The notes: generated by a model from the sequence alone, not told the origin. Positions 21,981-32,376 are shown, counted from the first letter of the stretch. The stretch is 64,000 bases of DNA from Agapetus fuscipes (GCA_951799405.1 OX637350.1:7921852-7985851); one strand, 5' to 3'. Numbers and translations: made by a program.

Positions 21981-22041
21981 AATTAGACTGATTTATTTGT
22001 TGAGCGCTGTTTTTGTGTGTATCACACCTCAAGAGTCCTCA
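21981..22041 (-). mobile_element. SINE-B tail fragment
   Basis: ATTTATTTGTTGAGCGCTG and TATCACACCTCAAGAG: tail only, minus orientation, just before an oppositely oriented SINE-B. Confidence 0.65.
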
Positions 22042-22092
22042 GATCCTTGTTTTGTAATTAATTAGATAAGTAGGACAATAACATTTCGTCGG

Positions 22093-22338
22093 TCCGTAGT
22101 CTGTTAACACTGACTCGTAAATGGAAGGTTGTGCGTTCGAATCCCAGCGGAGCATAAAAATTATCCCATTTATATTTTCAAATATGCTCTTCGCTGGGGA
22201 AAAAATTAATATACCTTTACCAAAGACCGGTCACTAAAGGTCTATACAGCCTTACAGATACTGGGTCTTGCTTGAGAATTGGCGCTTTCTACAGTGACGA
22301 CCAAGCTTGCAGCAGGGCTCTTGAGGTGTGATACACGC
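22093..22338 (+). mobile_element. SINE-B, head and body; tail displaced to 30040
   Basis: tRNA-like head GGTCCGTAGTCTG with GCGTTCGAATCCC B box, then body to CTCTTGAGGTGTGATACACGC, where it is cut by the hAT-like terminus at 22339. The missing tail, beginning with the same CACGC, is at 30040-30083. Confidence 0.8.
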
Positions 22339-22632
22339 TAGGGATGGGCGAAATATATCGATATATCAAAAGTACCGATATATATTTTTTTAAATATCGA
22401 TATATTCATCGATATTAGAAATATCGATATTTTTTTTCAAGTATCAAAATCGTATCAAAAACGATATTTTTTGCAAATGTGAGTTTGCCCCCCACACTTT
22501 ATAGGTGGTTGTGTTTTGAAGCCAACATTTTTACGTAGCAACTGCGTAGCAAATTGCATGTCTCCTCTCCCCCCCCTGTCGACAGATTTTTTAACTCTAA
22601 AAAAAATCGAAATTTTGAGACGTTACGCACGG
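22339..22632 (+). mobile_element. hAT-like element family 2, left part
   Basis: Starts TAGGGATGGGCGAAATATAT and follows the element at 29617-30039 (ATCGATAT blocks, GCCAACATTTTTACGTAGCA, GTCGACAGA, GAAATTTTGAGAC) for about 290 bp, then loses similarity. No right end of its own. Confidence 0.7.
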
Positions 22633-22966
22633 CTGGCACGGCTGAGGTCCTGAGTACTCTGTGGTCCTGATGATGTTGCACAGAATATGGGGATGTTGTC
22701 TCACAAACCGCGTTTCCCAAAATGTATAGAATAGGTAGGTAGGGTCAAGTAGGCAACAGTAGCTCAGTATTTTTCAGAGAGCTAAAAGAAATTTTACACA
22801 AAAACATTTTATGTGTGTAATGTTTACGAATTGAATCATTTATTTCAGTAGGTGATTTGTAGAAAAACATTTGCGTGGAGTGTAATGCTAAATTTCTTAT
22901 TTTTTTATTGTTTGCTAAGGACCGCAGTACCCATACAAGACTGATACTTATTCGCCATTTATTGGT

Positions 22967-23259
22967 CCGGTAGATAGCTCAGTTGGTAGAGTTCTTGCAT
23001 TCCATGCAGAGACCTAGGGTTCAGATCCCACAGAGGGTGTCAAAAATGATTTCCCATTTCGGTGTTTATTTCAATCCCAAAATAAAATACCTGTAAGGTT
23101 TACTCAGCCTTCACAAGAAATAAATATCAGCCCTCTCGGGAGCTGGGAGACCTGAAGTGGTTGGCGTAGAGCTGGCCCCCTTACCTGTAAAAATAATAGG
23201 TTCAACTCGCCCCCTTCGGGGATACTGCGGCATGAAGTTACACTATATGTGTGGCTTAG
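22967..23259 (+). mobile_element. SINE-A, full-length, tRNA-derived
   Basis: Head TAGCTCAGTTGGTAGAG (A box) and GGGTTCAGATCCC (B box) at 22978-23030 form an RNA polymerase III promoter. Body: GATTTCCCATTTCGGTG, CTCGGGAGCTGGGAGACC, GGTTGGCGTAGAGC, CTTACCTGTAAAAATAA, and end TGTGTGGCTTAG. Confidence 0.8.
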
Positions 23260-23294
23260 TTGCGTGTAGGTCAGCCATGAATTGACATAGACAA

Positions 23295-23570
23295 TATTGT
23301 GTCATCACCCAGCCGGGTAAACTAGCAAGTTAAAAGGCACTTTCATGGATAAGTGTGACATTTGCCCGCTGAGAAAAAGTTCTCATTTCAAATTTGTGCG
23401 GAGTCCACTACCGGTGCAATTTATTGTTTTTTTTTTTTTAATATTTCTTCTGAAGAATGCATAGGACTCTGGGTCACACATCTTAGTGGCTTGGGTCCTT
23501 AGCAATCAATAAACAAAATATTTCTTCACCATTTCTCAAGTAACCCGGCCGAATAAGGTTCTATTTTCTG
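23295..23570. mobile_element. Decayed foldback MITE (11117 family)
   Basis: ATTGTGTCATCACCCAGCCG at the left and AGTAACCCGGCCGAATAAG at the right, with GCTGAGAAAAAGTTCTC inside. Confidence 0.55.
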
Positions 23571-23610
23571 TCTATGATTTTTTCTGAATCCAGTGTACGT
23601 AGATAGTACT

Positions 23611-23698
23611 TTACCTGTGAAAGCAAGCTTCCACTCACCACATGCGACCCCTTCAGAGACAAAATGGTAAAAAGTTGCAGACTATGTGTAGCTTAGTT
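23611..23698 (+). mobile_element. SINE-A end fragment
   Basis: TTACCTGTGAAAGC, CATGCGACCCCTTC and ACTATGTGTAGCTTAG: last ~90 bp of SINE-A. Confidence 0.5.
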
Positions 23699-24114
23699 TT
23701 TTAAAAGGAAGGAATAAAATGTTACCATACTCAAAATATTTGTTCTATTGAAATCACATATTTATATAGTTAAAGTTTTATCTTCACTTCTAGCAGTATT
23801 CCTTCCTGTGGAAACTTTATAGATATCCATTAAAAAAAATTAAAACATAATAATAAACACTGTTTGATTCTAGCTATTTGTTAATTGTTCAACAAAAAAA
23901 TCAATACTGAGTTGAACTGGTATCGGCATCTTGAATAAATAAACCAAAATTAAGAATTATTAAATGAAGTATAATTGCAAAGTGAAATTGATAAGGATGA
24001 AACAAACTAAAGTATTAGCAAAGTGTAGGAAATTTACCAAGAACAGCTTATGTAAATTTACAAGACTGTATACCAGGGGTGGCCAACTTGATTATATCCA
24101 AGAACTACTGCATA
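23699..24114. other. No gene recognised
   Basis: AT-rich. ACCAGGGGTGGCCAACTTG at 24072 resembles an hAT terminus of the CAGGGGTGGCCAA type. Confidence 0.35.
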
Positions 24115-24763
24115 TAGGGTTGCCATACGTCAGGATTTGTCCTGACATGTCAGGATTTTTAGGCTCTTGTCAGGATTGCGACCGGATTTCTGAAGTGTCA
24201 GGATTTTTCATTTTTTTAATAAAGTACCTACAGCAGATTTTTTATAAAAAAAAATATTAGAAAGTTGTACAAAGGGTAATGTTATTACTAATTTGAGTAA
24301 ATTACACAGCACAATAAACTTAAACAGAAACATAATCATTTTTACCAACTTGAAACTAATCAGTTTTATCATATTTACTCTGAGATGATGCAAGTAGGTT
24401 TTTGTCCTTAATTATTATTTTATAAAATTCTTGGTACGTCGTGTGTTTTTAAATTGTACCTACTGGGTTAAAAGCAAAGCCCAGATTGAAGATGCGGTTA
24501 GTCGGTTTCTTTCCTTTGACCATTGAGCTCCCATTATAGTAAAACACTCTTTCCACATTCGCGTTTTGGGCTGTGATAGCAAATACATATTGACAAATAC
24601 GCAATAACTCAGGTAATCTTGCAACACCTATGTTCTTGAAAATTTTTACCCATAACATATGGAGCATTACATCAAAAAATGCATCACAACAAAATGTCAG
24701 CACTTTTCTATGGAAATTAGGCTTTTTGTCAGGACTTTTAAATTTTTCATCTGGTATCCCTAA
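24115..24763 (-). mobile_element. Decayed hAT element with transposase C-terminal remnant
   Basis: Left end TAGGGTTGCCATACGTCAGG; right end, read on the minus strand, TTAGGGATACCAGATG, with TCAGGAtt/aGTCCTGAC sub-terminal matches. Inside, a minus-strand frame (24769-24449) contains ARLPELLRICQ and AQNANVERVF, close to the ANVERVFS hallmark of the hAT dimerisation domain. Everything upstream of that is lost or broken. Confidence 0.6.
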
Positions 24764-24796
24764 CTGCATACTGATGAAACCCTGTGCGCTCCACCA

Positions 24797-24850
24797 ATTA
24801 CATACCTCTTGAACATTACATACCTCTTGAACATTACATACCTCTTGAAC
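24797..24850 (+). repeat. Tandem repeat, 3 x 18 bp
   Basis: ATTACATACCTCTTGAAC three times without change. Confidence 0.9.
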
Positions 24851-24939
24851 ATTAAATGAAACAGCATAGTTCAGTTCACAATTATGTAGTATTTTTTATT
24901 TCATTATGAGTAAGGGAAATATAAAACTGAACATCTAAA

Positions 24940-25160
24940 AATCTAAATGTAAATCTAAGCTGCAAAGATATGTATCATTTGAGATTCATATTAAATGCAC
25001 ATTAATAATAATATTAAATACACATGCCGCATGTGGACCTACAATATAAAAAACCCAATCTCAAATGAACATAAGCCCTGCAACTCTTGCCGACCTTCCC
25101 TGAAGCAGGGGTGACATTGGCAAAGTGAACCATTTTTTACAGTATGGGTGGTCAGCTAAC
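24940..25160 (-). repeat. RTE-tail repeat copy, internal deletion
   Basis: AATCTAAGCTGCAAAGATAT, ACATGCCGCATGTGG and GCAGGGGTGACATTGG blocks; the section after ATTAAATGCAC is shortened. Confidence 0.75.
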
Positions 25161-25266
25161 TCAGAAACTACTTATTTATATTAGTGTGAGCGATTCTCCT
25201 TCAAGTCTGCTCGAACCCTGACATATTTTTTTGCATTGCCAAGATCGATAGACTAAATAATAGTCA

Positions 25267-25675
25267 CGAACAGTACTTAGTAGTCACAAAATTTTTACAG
25301 CTAAGTACGGGATCATGTGATACGGGACCTACAAGATGGCAGATAGGCTACGAAAAAATGGCATAAAAAAAATTAAATTAAATTAGGCTGATTTATTTGG
25401 TGAGCGCTGTTTTTGTGTGTATCACACCTCAAGAGCCCTCTGCGAGCTTGGTCATCGCTGTAGAAAGCGCCAATTCTCAAGCAAGACCCAGTTGTTGTAA
25501 GGCTGGATGGACCTTTTGATGACCGGTCTTTGGTAAAGGTTTATGAATTTTTCATCCCAGCGAAGAGCAAATTTGAAAATGTACATGGTATATTTTTTGT
25601 GCTCCGCCGACATTCAAACCCACAACCTTCCAGTTACGAGTCCGAAGTGTTACCATCTGGACTACGGACCGGTCC
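25267..25675 (-). mobile_element. SINE-B, full-length, with 115-bp attached segment
   Basis: 25381-25675 is a complete SINE-B on the minus strand (tRNA-like head at the right, tail at the left). 25267-25380 is the same unknown segment that precedes the SINE-B tail at 2388. Both copies share the ATGGCATAAAAAAAA junction, so the pair was copied together or the segment belongs to the element. Confidence 0.75.
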
Positions 25676-26039
25676 ATATGTACTTACTGTAATTCAATGT
25701 AAATTCACTTTGAAAACAAATTACCTGAATTTTCTTATAAAATGCAAAGAAACGTTTTCCCCGACCTATTATGTATGTATAGAAATCATCTGGTACGAGT
25801 ATATTGGCGAAGCTTCTTCTGGATTTTAATGATAATATTGGAAATCTTCCTTTGGAGGAGTTACAAGATTTGAGCGAGATAAAGAAATTGACATTGATCC
25901 AACTCCAACAGAAGATTCAGCTCCTAAGCCGAAAGCTCGGGGGATTTTAATTTGCAACAACACATGCAGCATTTTTAAAGGCGAACTGACCAGTTTCTGT
26001 TTGAGGCCTTGCACTTAACATGAATCTTAAATGTTAACA

Positions 26040-26280
26040 TAGCTTTGCAACTTAGATTATAGCTCACAAGAAAATAGTTAATGTCCGGAGTGTGTTAGTT
26101 TATGTGATTTCATAATCACACTGATCACAAGCAAATGGTTTAAGTCCAGGGTGTGTTAGCTTATGTCTTTTCAAAGAATGTGACATTGAAGCTTTATATT
26201 CACACTGATCACATGCAAATGGTTAATGTCCAGAGTGTGTTCGTTTATGTGATTTCAAACTGCCTGACCATAAACGCAAC
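26040..26280 (-). pseudogene. Stranded 3' zinc-finger repeats of the 29510 gene
   Basis: About 2.5 fingers with the same repeat unit as 27420-28900 (TGATCACATGCAAATGG and GTCCAGAGTGTGTTCG blocks, each 84 bp). Now separated from the gene by a SINE-A and a LINE, and beyond its stop. Confidence 0.75.
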
Positions 26281-26290
26281 TAAAACGCAA

Positions 26291-26612
26291 CTAAGCTACA
26301 CATATAGTGTAACTTCTTGCCGCGTTATCCCCGAAGGGGTCGCATGTGGCGAGTTGAACCTATTTATTTTTACAGGTAAGGGGGCCGGCCTTACGCCAAC
26401 CACTTCAGATGAAGTGGGGGTTTCCCAGCTCCCGAGAGAACTGGTACTCATTTCTTGTGAAGGCTGAGTAAACCTTGCCGGCATTTTTATTTTGGGGTTT
26501 GAAACAAACACCGAAACGGGAAATCATTTCTGACACCCTCGCCTCGGCGGGATTCGAACCCGAGCTCACGGCATGGAATGCAAGCACTCTACCAACTGAG
26601 CTATCGACCGGT
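26291..26612 (-). mobile_element. SINE-A, full-length
   Basis: On the minus strand: A box TAGCTCAGTTGGTAGAG, B box GGGTTCGAATCCC, then the whole body to TATATGTGTAGCTTAG. Inserted inside the finger array: GCCTGACCAT precedes it and GACCATGTAG follows near 26635. Confidence 0.85.
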
Positions 26613-26616
26613 CAGG

Positions 26617-26763
26617 TAGTTCTATAATCACCGGACCATGTAGTTCTATAATCACACTGATCACATGCAAACGGTTTATGGCCAGAGTGGGCAAGTTTAT
26701 GACTTTTCAAAGAACCTGCTATGAAGTTTTATAATCACACTGATCACATGCCTTTCACTGGAA
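26617..26763 (-). pseudogene. Stranded zinc-finger repeats, second block
   Basis: Finger units between the SINE-A and the LINE, ending CACTGATCACATGC at the LINE junction. Confidence 0.75.
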
Positions 26764-27419
26764 ACCCAAATATCAAAAACAGTAAGTGATGGAATGTTCC
26801 AGATTAGATTGATCAGGAACATCAGGAGATGCTTGCCAGTCGAGGAAACCAAGGCTCTTGTTGCTGCATTTGTGCTCTCCCGGCTTGATTACTGTAATGG
26901 GATATACAGTGGCTTGCCACTTGTACAGCTGGGCAGACTTCAATCTGTGCTTAATGCTGCGGCACGTTTGATCTGTAATTTAAAAATTACTGAGCACATC
27001 ACACCCTCACTCAGGGATCAGCTTCATTGGCTGAAAATAAAGGAGAGGGTGGAGTACAAGGTCTGCTTAACTGTATTTAAGTCCTCGCAGAACATTGCGC
27101 CACTGTATATCTCAGAGCTATGTGTGGGGGACACAGTAGAGGGTAGGCGGGGTACCCTGAGGTCTGCATGCAATACTGCTGTGAATAGATTCAGGGTTCC
27201 CTGCAGAAGCAACATGGCCAATTATTTAGATCGTGCCTTTTGCATTGCTGGCCCTCTGCTGTGGAATGCCTTACCTCACGAGCTGAGAGCTGTGGAGAGT
27301 ACAAGTGAATTAAGTCAGGATTGAAGACATGCTTGTTCAGGAGGGGCTATGGCTCTGCAGTGCCCTTGCAGTGAATTCACAAAACGGCACTAAACATATT
27401 GTCAATTTATTTATTATTA
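26764..27419 (+). mobile_element. CR1/L2-like LINE 3' fragment inserted antisense in zinc-finger array
   Basis: Frame from RLIRNIRRCLPVEE through SRLDYCNGIYSGLP, LHWLKIKERVEYKV and DRAFCIAGPLLWNALP, then a frameshift near 27320 and a (TTATT)/(ATT)n tail at 27402-27424. ATGC flanks both sides (26760-26763 and 27421-27424), a possible short target duplication. Confidence 0.85.
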
Positions 27420-29510
27420 TTATGCCAACGGTTTATGGCCAGAGTGGGTTAGTTTATGCCTTTTCAAAGAACCTGACCGTGAAGTTTTATAATCACACTG
27501 ATCACATGCCAACGGTTTATGGCCAGAGTGTGTTAGTTTATGTCTTTTCAAAGAATCTGACTGTGAAGCTTTATAATCACACTGATCACATGCAAATGGT
27601 TTATGGCCAGAGTGGGTTAGTTTATGCCTTTTCAAAGAACCTGACCGTGAAGTTTTATAATCACACTGATCACATGCCAACGGTTTATGGCCAGAGTGGG
27701 TTAGTTTATGCCTTTTCAATCTACCTGACTGTGATGCTTTATAATCACACTCATCACAAGCAAATGGTTTATGGCCAGAGTGTGTTCGTTTATGTGATTT
27801 CAAACTGCCTGACCATGTAGTTCTATAATCACACTGATCACATGCAAACGGTTTATGGCCAGAATGGGCTAGTTTATGACTTTTCAAAGAACTTAACTGT
27901 GAAGCTTTATAATCACACTGATCACATGCAAATGGTTTATGTCCAGAGTGTGTTCGTTTATGTGATTTCAAACTGCCTGACCATGTAGTTCCATAATCAC
28001 ACTGATCACATGCAAACGGTTTAAGGCCAGAGTGGGCTAGTTTATGACTTTTCAAAGAACCTGACTGTGAAGCTTTATAATCACACTGATCACATGCCAA
28101 TGGTTTATGGCCAGAGTGGGTTAGTTTATGCATTTTCAAAGTACCTGACTGTGAAGCTTTATAATCACACTTATCACATGCCAACGGTTTATGGCCAGAG
28201 TGGGTTAGTTTATGCCTTTTCAAAGAACCTGACTTTGAAGCTTTATAATCACACTGATCACATGCAAATGTTTTACGACCAGAGTGTGTTAGTGTATGTG
28301 ATTTCAAATTACCTACAGCTGTAGCTTTAAAATCACATTGATCACATGCAAACGGTTTATGGCCAGAGTGTGTTAGTTTATGTCTTTTCAAAGAACCTGA
28401 CTGTGAAGCTTTATAATCACACTGATCACATGCAAATGGTTTTTGTCCAGAGTGTGTTAGTTTATGTTTTTTCAAATAATCTGACTGTGAAGCTTTATAA
28501 TCACACTGATCACATGCAAATGGTTTATGTCCAGAGTGTGTTAGTTTATGTCGTCTCAAATTCTTTAAGTGCACAGTCTTATAATCACATTGATCACATG
28601 CAAGTTTATATCCAGAGTGTGTTAGTTTATGTGATTTCAAAATTTTCAGCCGTATAGCTTTAAAATCACATTGATCACAAGTAAATGGTTTATGTCCAGA
28701 GTGTGTTCGTTTACGTGATTTCAAATTGCCTGACCGTGAAGCTTTATAATCACACTGATCACATTCAAATGGTTTATGGCGAGAGTGTGTTAGTTTACGT
28801 GTTTTCAAAATATCTGACCGTGTAGATCTATAAGCGCACTGGTCACAAGCAACTGATTTATTTTCAGAGTGATTTAATGCATGGATTTTGAAACTATGTA
28901 CCTGCGTAGTTCTATAACCACAGTGATCACAAGCAAATTGCTTCTGTCCAGTGTGTTTCAATTTGTGTCGTTCAATATTACATTTCCACACTGATTTGAA
29001 ACTACACTCATTGCAAAAATAGTGAGTGCTCTTGTTCACATCCCCTTGTTCACCTCTAATGTGAGTGCTGGTTTCCTGTTGATCTGTTGAGGTGGATGGC
29101 CCGCTCTCTGAGGTTGTGTGTCTGTGATGGTGGCTCTTGCTTGTCCCAGTGTGCTCCAGCTCGCAGCAACTGAACAACTGATGGATCCTCAACAGTTTCT
29201 TTTGATTGGCCTTGTAGCTGCAGGCATGGCACACATGTTCCAACCTGACTGGATCATCTGAATACCGCGCAATGTCGATTCTGTCCACACCTTCGCAGGA
29301 TTCCTTCAGTAAACCAAGAGGTGGAGGGGCAGAGTCCTCTCTCTTTATATTTCCAATTACTGAGTCCTCAGCTTCCCATTCCTCCTCACGAGCCAGTCTC
29401 TCTTGCTTCACGTCGCTCTCTTCAATGTCGATTTTTTCACACGAGAGCAATAGTTGTGCATCCATAGCCCCAGAGACCAGCTCCTTCTCAAGTTTCACAA
29501 CTGCTTCCAT
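27420..29510 (-). CDS. C2H2 zinc-finger protein, 19 tandem fingers, C-terminus cut by LINE
   Basis: Start chosen at the ATG at 29510 (MEAVVKLEKELV); the frame reaches 29543 without a better context. The 696-residue product has an acidic N-terminus with KREDS and VKQE patches that could be sumoylated, a lone CHAC...RIHQ finger-like motif, a Ser/Thr/His linker, then 19 fingers of the form CDQC-x12-H-x3-H. Fingers 3 and 4 have Arg in place of the first His. Linkers are HSGHKP rather than the usual TGEKP. Finger contact residues fall into few classes (SQSGSLKR, SRSGSLKR, TWSGSLKS), which points to recent tandem duplication. The stop TAA at 27420 comes from the tail of an antisense LINE; further fingers lie stranded at 26040-26763. 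Likely a nuclear DNA-binding regulator; target unknown. Confidence 0.85.
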   Translation of the reverse strand: MEAVVKLEKELVSGAMDAQLLLSCEKIDIEESDVKQERLAREEEWEAEDSVIGNIKREDSAPPPLGLLKESCEGVDRIDIARYSDDPVRLEHVCHACSYKANQKKLLRIHQLFSCCELEHTGTSKSHHHRHTTSESGPSTSTDQQETSTHIRGEQGDVNKSTHYFCNECSFKSVWKCNIERHKLKHTGQKQFACDHCGYRTTQVHSFKIHALNHSENKSVACDQCAYRSTRSDILKTRKLTHSRHKPFECDQCDYKASRSGNLKSRKRTHSGHKPFTCDQCDFKAIRLKILKSHKLTHSGYKLACDQCDYKTVHLKNLRRHKLTHSGHKPFACDQCDYKASQSDYLKKHKLTHSGQKPFACDQCDYKASQSGSLKRHKLTHSGHKPFACDQCDFKATAVGNLKSHTLTHSGRKTFACDQCDYKASKSGSLKRHKLTHSGHKPLACDKCDYKASQSGTLKMHKLTHSGHKPLACDQCDYKASQSGSLKSHKLAHSGLKPFACDQCDYGTTWSGSLKSHKRTHSGHKPFACDQCDYKASQLSSLKSHKLAHSGHKPFACDQCDYRTTWSGSLKSHKRTHSGHKPFACDECDYKASQSGRLKRHKLTHSGHKPLACDQCDYKTSRSGSLKRHKLTHSGHKPFACDQCDYKASQSDSLKRHKLTHSGHKPLACDQCDYKTSRSGSLKRHKLTHSGHKPLA

Positions 29511-29616
29511 TTTAATCACTTTTAAAAAACAGAAACCAAACATGAAATCTCTTTAAAAAGTAAAAACACGAAAAATCACCGATGAGCAACCAGCCTGACA
29601 GCACAGAGTATGTGCC

Positions 29617-30039
29617 TAGGGATGTGCGAAATATATCGATATATCAAAAGTACCGTTATTTTTTTTGAAAAATATCGATATTTCTCTCGATATTAGAAAT
29701 ATCGATATTTTTTTTCAAGTATCAAAATCGTATCAAAAACGATTTTTTTTTTCAAATGTGACTGCTCCCAACACTTAATAGGTGGCTGTGTTTGGAAGCC
29801 AACATTTTTACGTAGCAAATCGCAAGTATCCCTCCCCCCGTCGACAGACTTTTTGGCCAAAAATTGCGAAATTTTGAGACCTTACCCGTCAGCGACCGAT
29901 ATTTTTTCTTTGAAAATTTCGATATTTTTTTTCATCGATATATCGAAATAGCGATATTTTTTCCTCGATATATTTCGATAGTGTTTAAAAATATCGATTC
30001 GATATATATCGATATTTTTTTCTCATTTGCCCATCCCTA
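29617..30039. mobile_element. hAT-like MITE family 2, complete
   Basis: Left end TAGGGATGTGCGAAATATAT and right end ATTTGCCCATCCCTA are inverted repeats, both followed by dense ATCGATAT runs. 423 bp with no ORF. It lies 107 bp upstream of the zinc-finger start codon, so it may contribute to that promoter or 5' UTR. Flanks do not match each other; the right flank matches the left flank of the 22339 copy instead. Confidence 0.8.
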
Positions 30040-30083
30040 CACGCAAAAACAGCGCTCACCAAATAAATCATGCTAATATTATT
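30040..30083 (+). mobile_element. Displaced tail of the SINE-B at 22093
   Basis: CACGCAAAAACAGCGCTCAC then CAAATAAATCATGCTAATATT: exactly the SINE-B tail missing from 22093-22338, sharing its CACGC variant where other copies have CACAC. Confidence 0.75.
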
Positions 30084-31086
30084 GTTTGTATTGAGATTTC
30101 GCCACTGCTATAATATGGTATATTCTAGATTATTTTTAGAGAATAAAAAATAAGGTATGTTTCATAAGAGATTTATTGCAATTGGTTTTAATTGAGTAGG
30201 TATCAAAAACTACAATATAGTTATTTAAAAATACAAAGATGGTAGAATATACGTAAAAAGAAAAATACAGGTAAGTAGGCATTAATACCTACCTATTGAA
30301 CAATAACAAAATTATTCAAAAAGAAAAAAAAAACATGAAGCATCAAATAAAAAAAGAAATATCATTACAATTTATAAAAAAAATATAGAAAATGGAGAGT
30401 TGCTGCAAAAAATGATGAAAAAAATTACACATTTTGAAGGAAAAATTCTATTTTTGTACATTACACCCATACATCAATAAAATCTGTAAATGTTTAAAAA
30501 ATAGCAACATAAAATGGAAGACAATGCAAATTAAGAAGAATCTTCTATAAAAAAGTGAGATATACTTATATATATGTTTACAATAACTAAGTAATATAAA
30601 CTAAAATTTTAATATCAGGTTAACGTTTATGCTTATACATATTTAAAACAGTATTCTATAAGTGAGGGTATTTTTCTCATTTTTTTTCAAAATGAAATAA
30701 TTAACTAACATTTTTGTGCTCCCTATTTTAAGGCTAAGAATATATGTATACTTTGTCTTAACTCAAATAAAGTGTCAACTTTGTATAAAATATGTTTGTA
30801 TAAAACTAAACTAAGGCACATTTAAAAAATATAATTTAGAAATCTTTTATCCCTAAGTAGTCATTTTGCAATTTGAATTAAAAATATTACACATTCAAAA
30901 TTATATAGAAAAACAAATGATGGTTAAAATATATTTGTACATTATTGGTCAGTCAAGATTGCAAAAGTTGCCAGAAAGAAAAAAATATTGTGCGTGAATG
31001 ATGAATGAATGCCCACAAATTATTTAACCATTTACAAAACTTATATATAAATGTAATTTTTATATTTAAATGTAATTTTTTATTCA
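30084..31086. other. No gene recognised
   Basis: Strongly AT-rich with A-runs and TACCTACC words. No exon or repeat match seen. Confidence 0.4.
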
Positions 31087-31328
31087 TATTCCTTGAATTA
31101 TAGGTTGGTATGAGGCTGACCACCCATACTGTAAAAAATGGTTCACTTTGCCAATGTTACCCCTGTTTCAGGGAAGGTCGGCAAAAGTTGTGGGGCTTAT
31201 GTTCATTTGAGGTTTGGATTTTATTTGTAAGTACACATTCAGCATTTGTAAGCGCGAACTACACTTGTTGGTTTGTGGGCTTACATCTGAGAGCTTTAAA
31301 TGAATATATCCTTGCAACTTAGATTATA
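31087..31328 (+). repeat. RTE-tail repeat copy
   Basis: CCTTGAATTATAGGTTGGTA to CCTTGCAACTTAGATTATA, followed by (TA)n. All blocks present in order. Confidence 0.8.
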
Positions 31329-31334
31329 TATATA

Positions 31335-32330
31335 TATATATAAGGATAATTTATTTTAATGTACACATAATTAAAGAGCGCCGTTTTTGTGTGTGTCACA
31401 CCTCAAGGGCCCTCTCAAATCACGGATAAGATTTCTTGTAAAGATGTGTCTTTAGTGCTCCTTTAAAGACACCAACAGTCTTTGCCTTCCTCACATTAGG
31501 TGGCAGTCTGTTCCACTCCATTGGTCCCGCAAACCGGAAAGCACGGTCCCCAAAATTAGTGCGTGTCTGACGGTGTGGCTGAACCAAGTCCACCACGCCA
31601 TCCCCTGCAGATCTGAGCGTTTGGCGCCTCAAATCCCTCTCAACGGGTGTAAACATGTCAGCCAAATATGAAGGAGCTGTACCATTTACAGCCTTATACA
31701 CCATCAGACAAACACGGTAGACCACCCTCTCCGGAAAACGAAGCCAATGCAGTTTCCCTAACAATGGAGTAATGCGAGTAAATTAAGACATCCCGAATAT
31801 GAGTCTTGCCGCTGAATTCAGCACAGACTGAAGACGGTTGAACTGCTTTTTCGGCTGACCTATGTACAGCGTTGAGCAATAGTCAACTCGTGACATCACA
31901 AAGGCATTCACCAGGGTCTTGACTGCTCCCGACGGTAAACATCTCCTGATCGCCTTTATCTGGCGAAGTTCAAAAAATGAGGAAGATACAGTCGAGTTCA
32001 ATTGCTCTCCCATTGTGAGGTTCCGAGCCAGTGTGACTCCTAGAAGTCTGACTGAGTCGGAGGGCTGAATCAGCTCTCCCCCAATGGAGAGTGGTACTCG
32101 AGTTGTCAAAAGATGATCACGCCTGGTTGTAGCCGCCCACATCACTTCTGTCTTACCCATGTTAAGGATTAGGCCATTGCTTGTCATCCATTCACCAATC
32201 TCCGCAATGCAAGCTGCCACCCTGTTACTGAGAGTTTGTGCCATATGTGGCTGACACTGAGAGTAAATTTGCCAGTCATCTGCATATGCATGTGTAATGA
32301 GGCCCCATTTCTCAACTATACTCTCAATTA
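31335..32330 (-). mobile_element. CR1/L2-like LINE, 5'-truncated, frameshifted
   Basis: YADDWQIYSQCQPHM near 32285, then MNMGKTEVMW-type and LLGVTLARNLT segments (32244-31783), a shift, then LHWLRFPERVVYRV and DRAFRFAGPMEWNRLP (31764-31420). The tail has CCTTGAGGTGTGACACACAC and AACGGCGCTC, the sequence shared with SINE-B tails. Confidence 0.8.
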
Positions 32331-32376
32331 TAGATTATATTATAGATATGAAAAGAAATGTTATTTCTAAATTTCC

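Noticed and set aside
22967..23042. Possible tRNA gene
   Set aside because: A and B boxes are present but the acceptor stem does not close and the sequence continues into the SINE-A body, which recurs many times.
24797..24850. CRISPR-like direct repeats
   Set aside because: Three immediately adjacent 18-bp units with no spacers; an ordinary tandem repeat.
26530..26612. Possible tRNA gene on the minus strand
   Set aside because: Same SINE-A head; part of a full SINE copy.
27329..28657. Plus-strand frames with tandem MVYGQSGLVYAFSKNLTV-type repeats
   Set aside because: They are the antisense reading of the zinc-finger array; their period equals one finger (84 bp).
31110..31322. 70-codon plus-strand frame resembling frames at 32389 and 50371
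   Set aside because: The similarity comes from the shared RTE-tail repeat, not from protein conservation; many copies break the frame.
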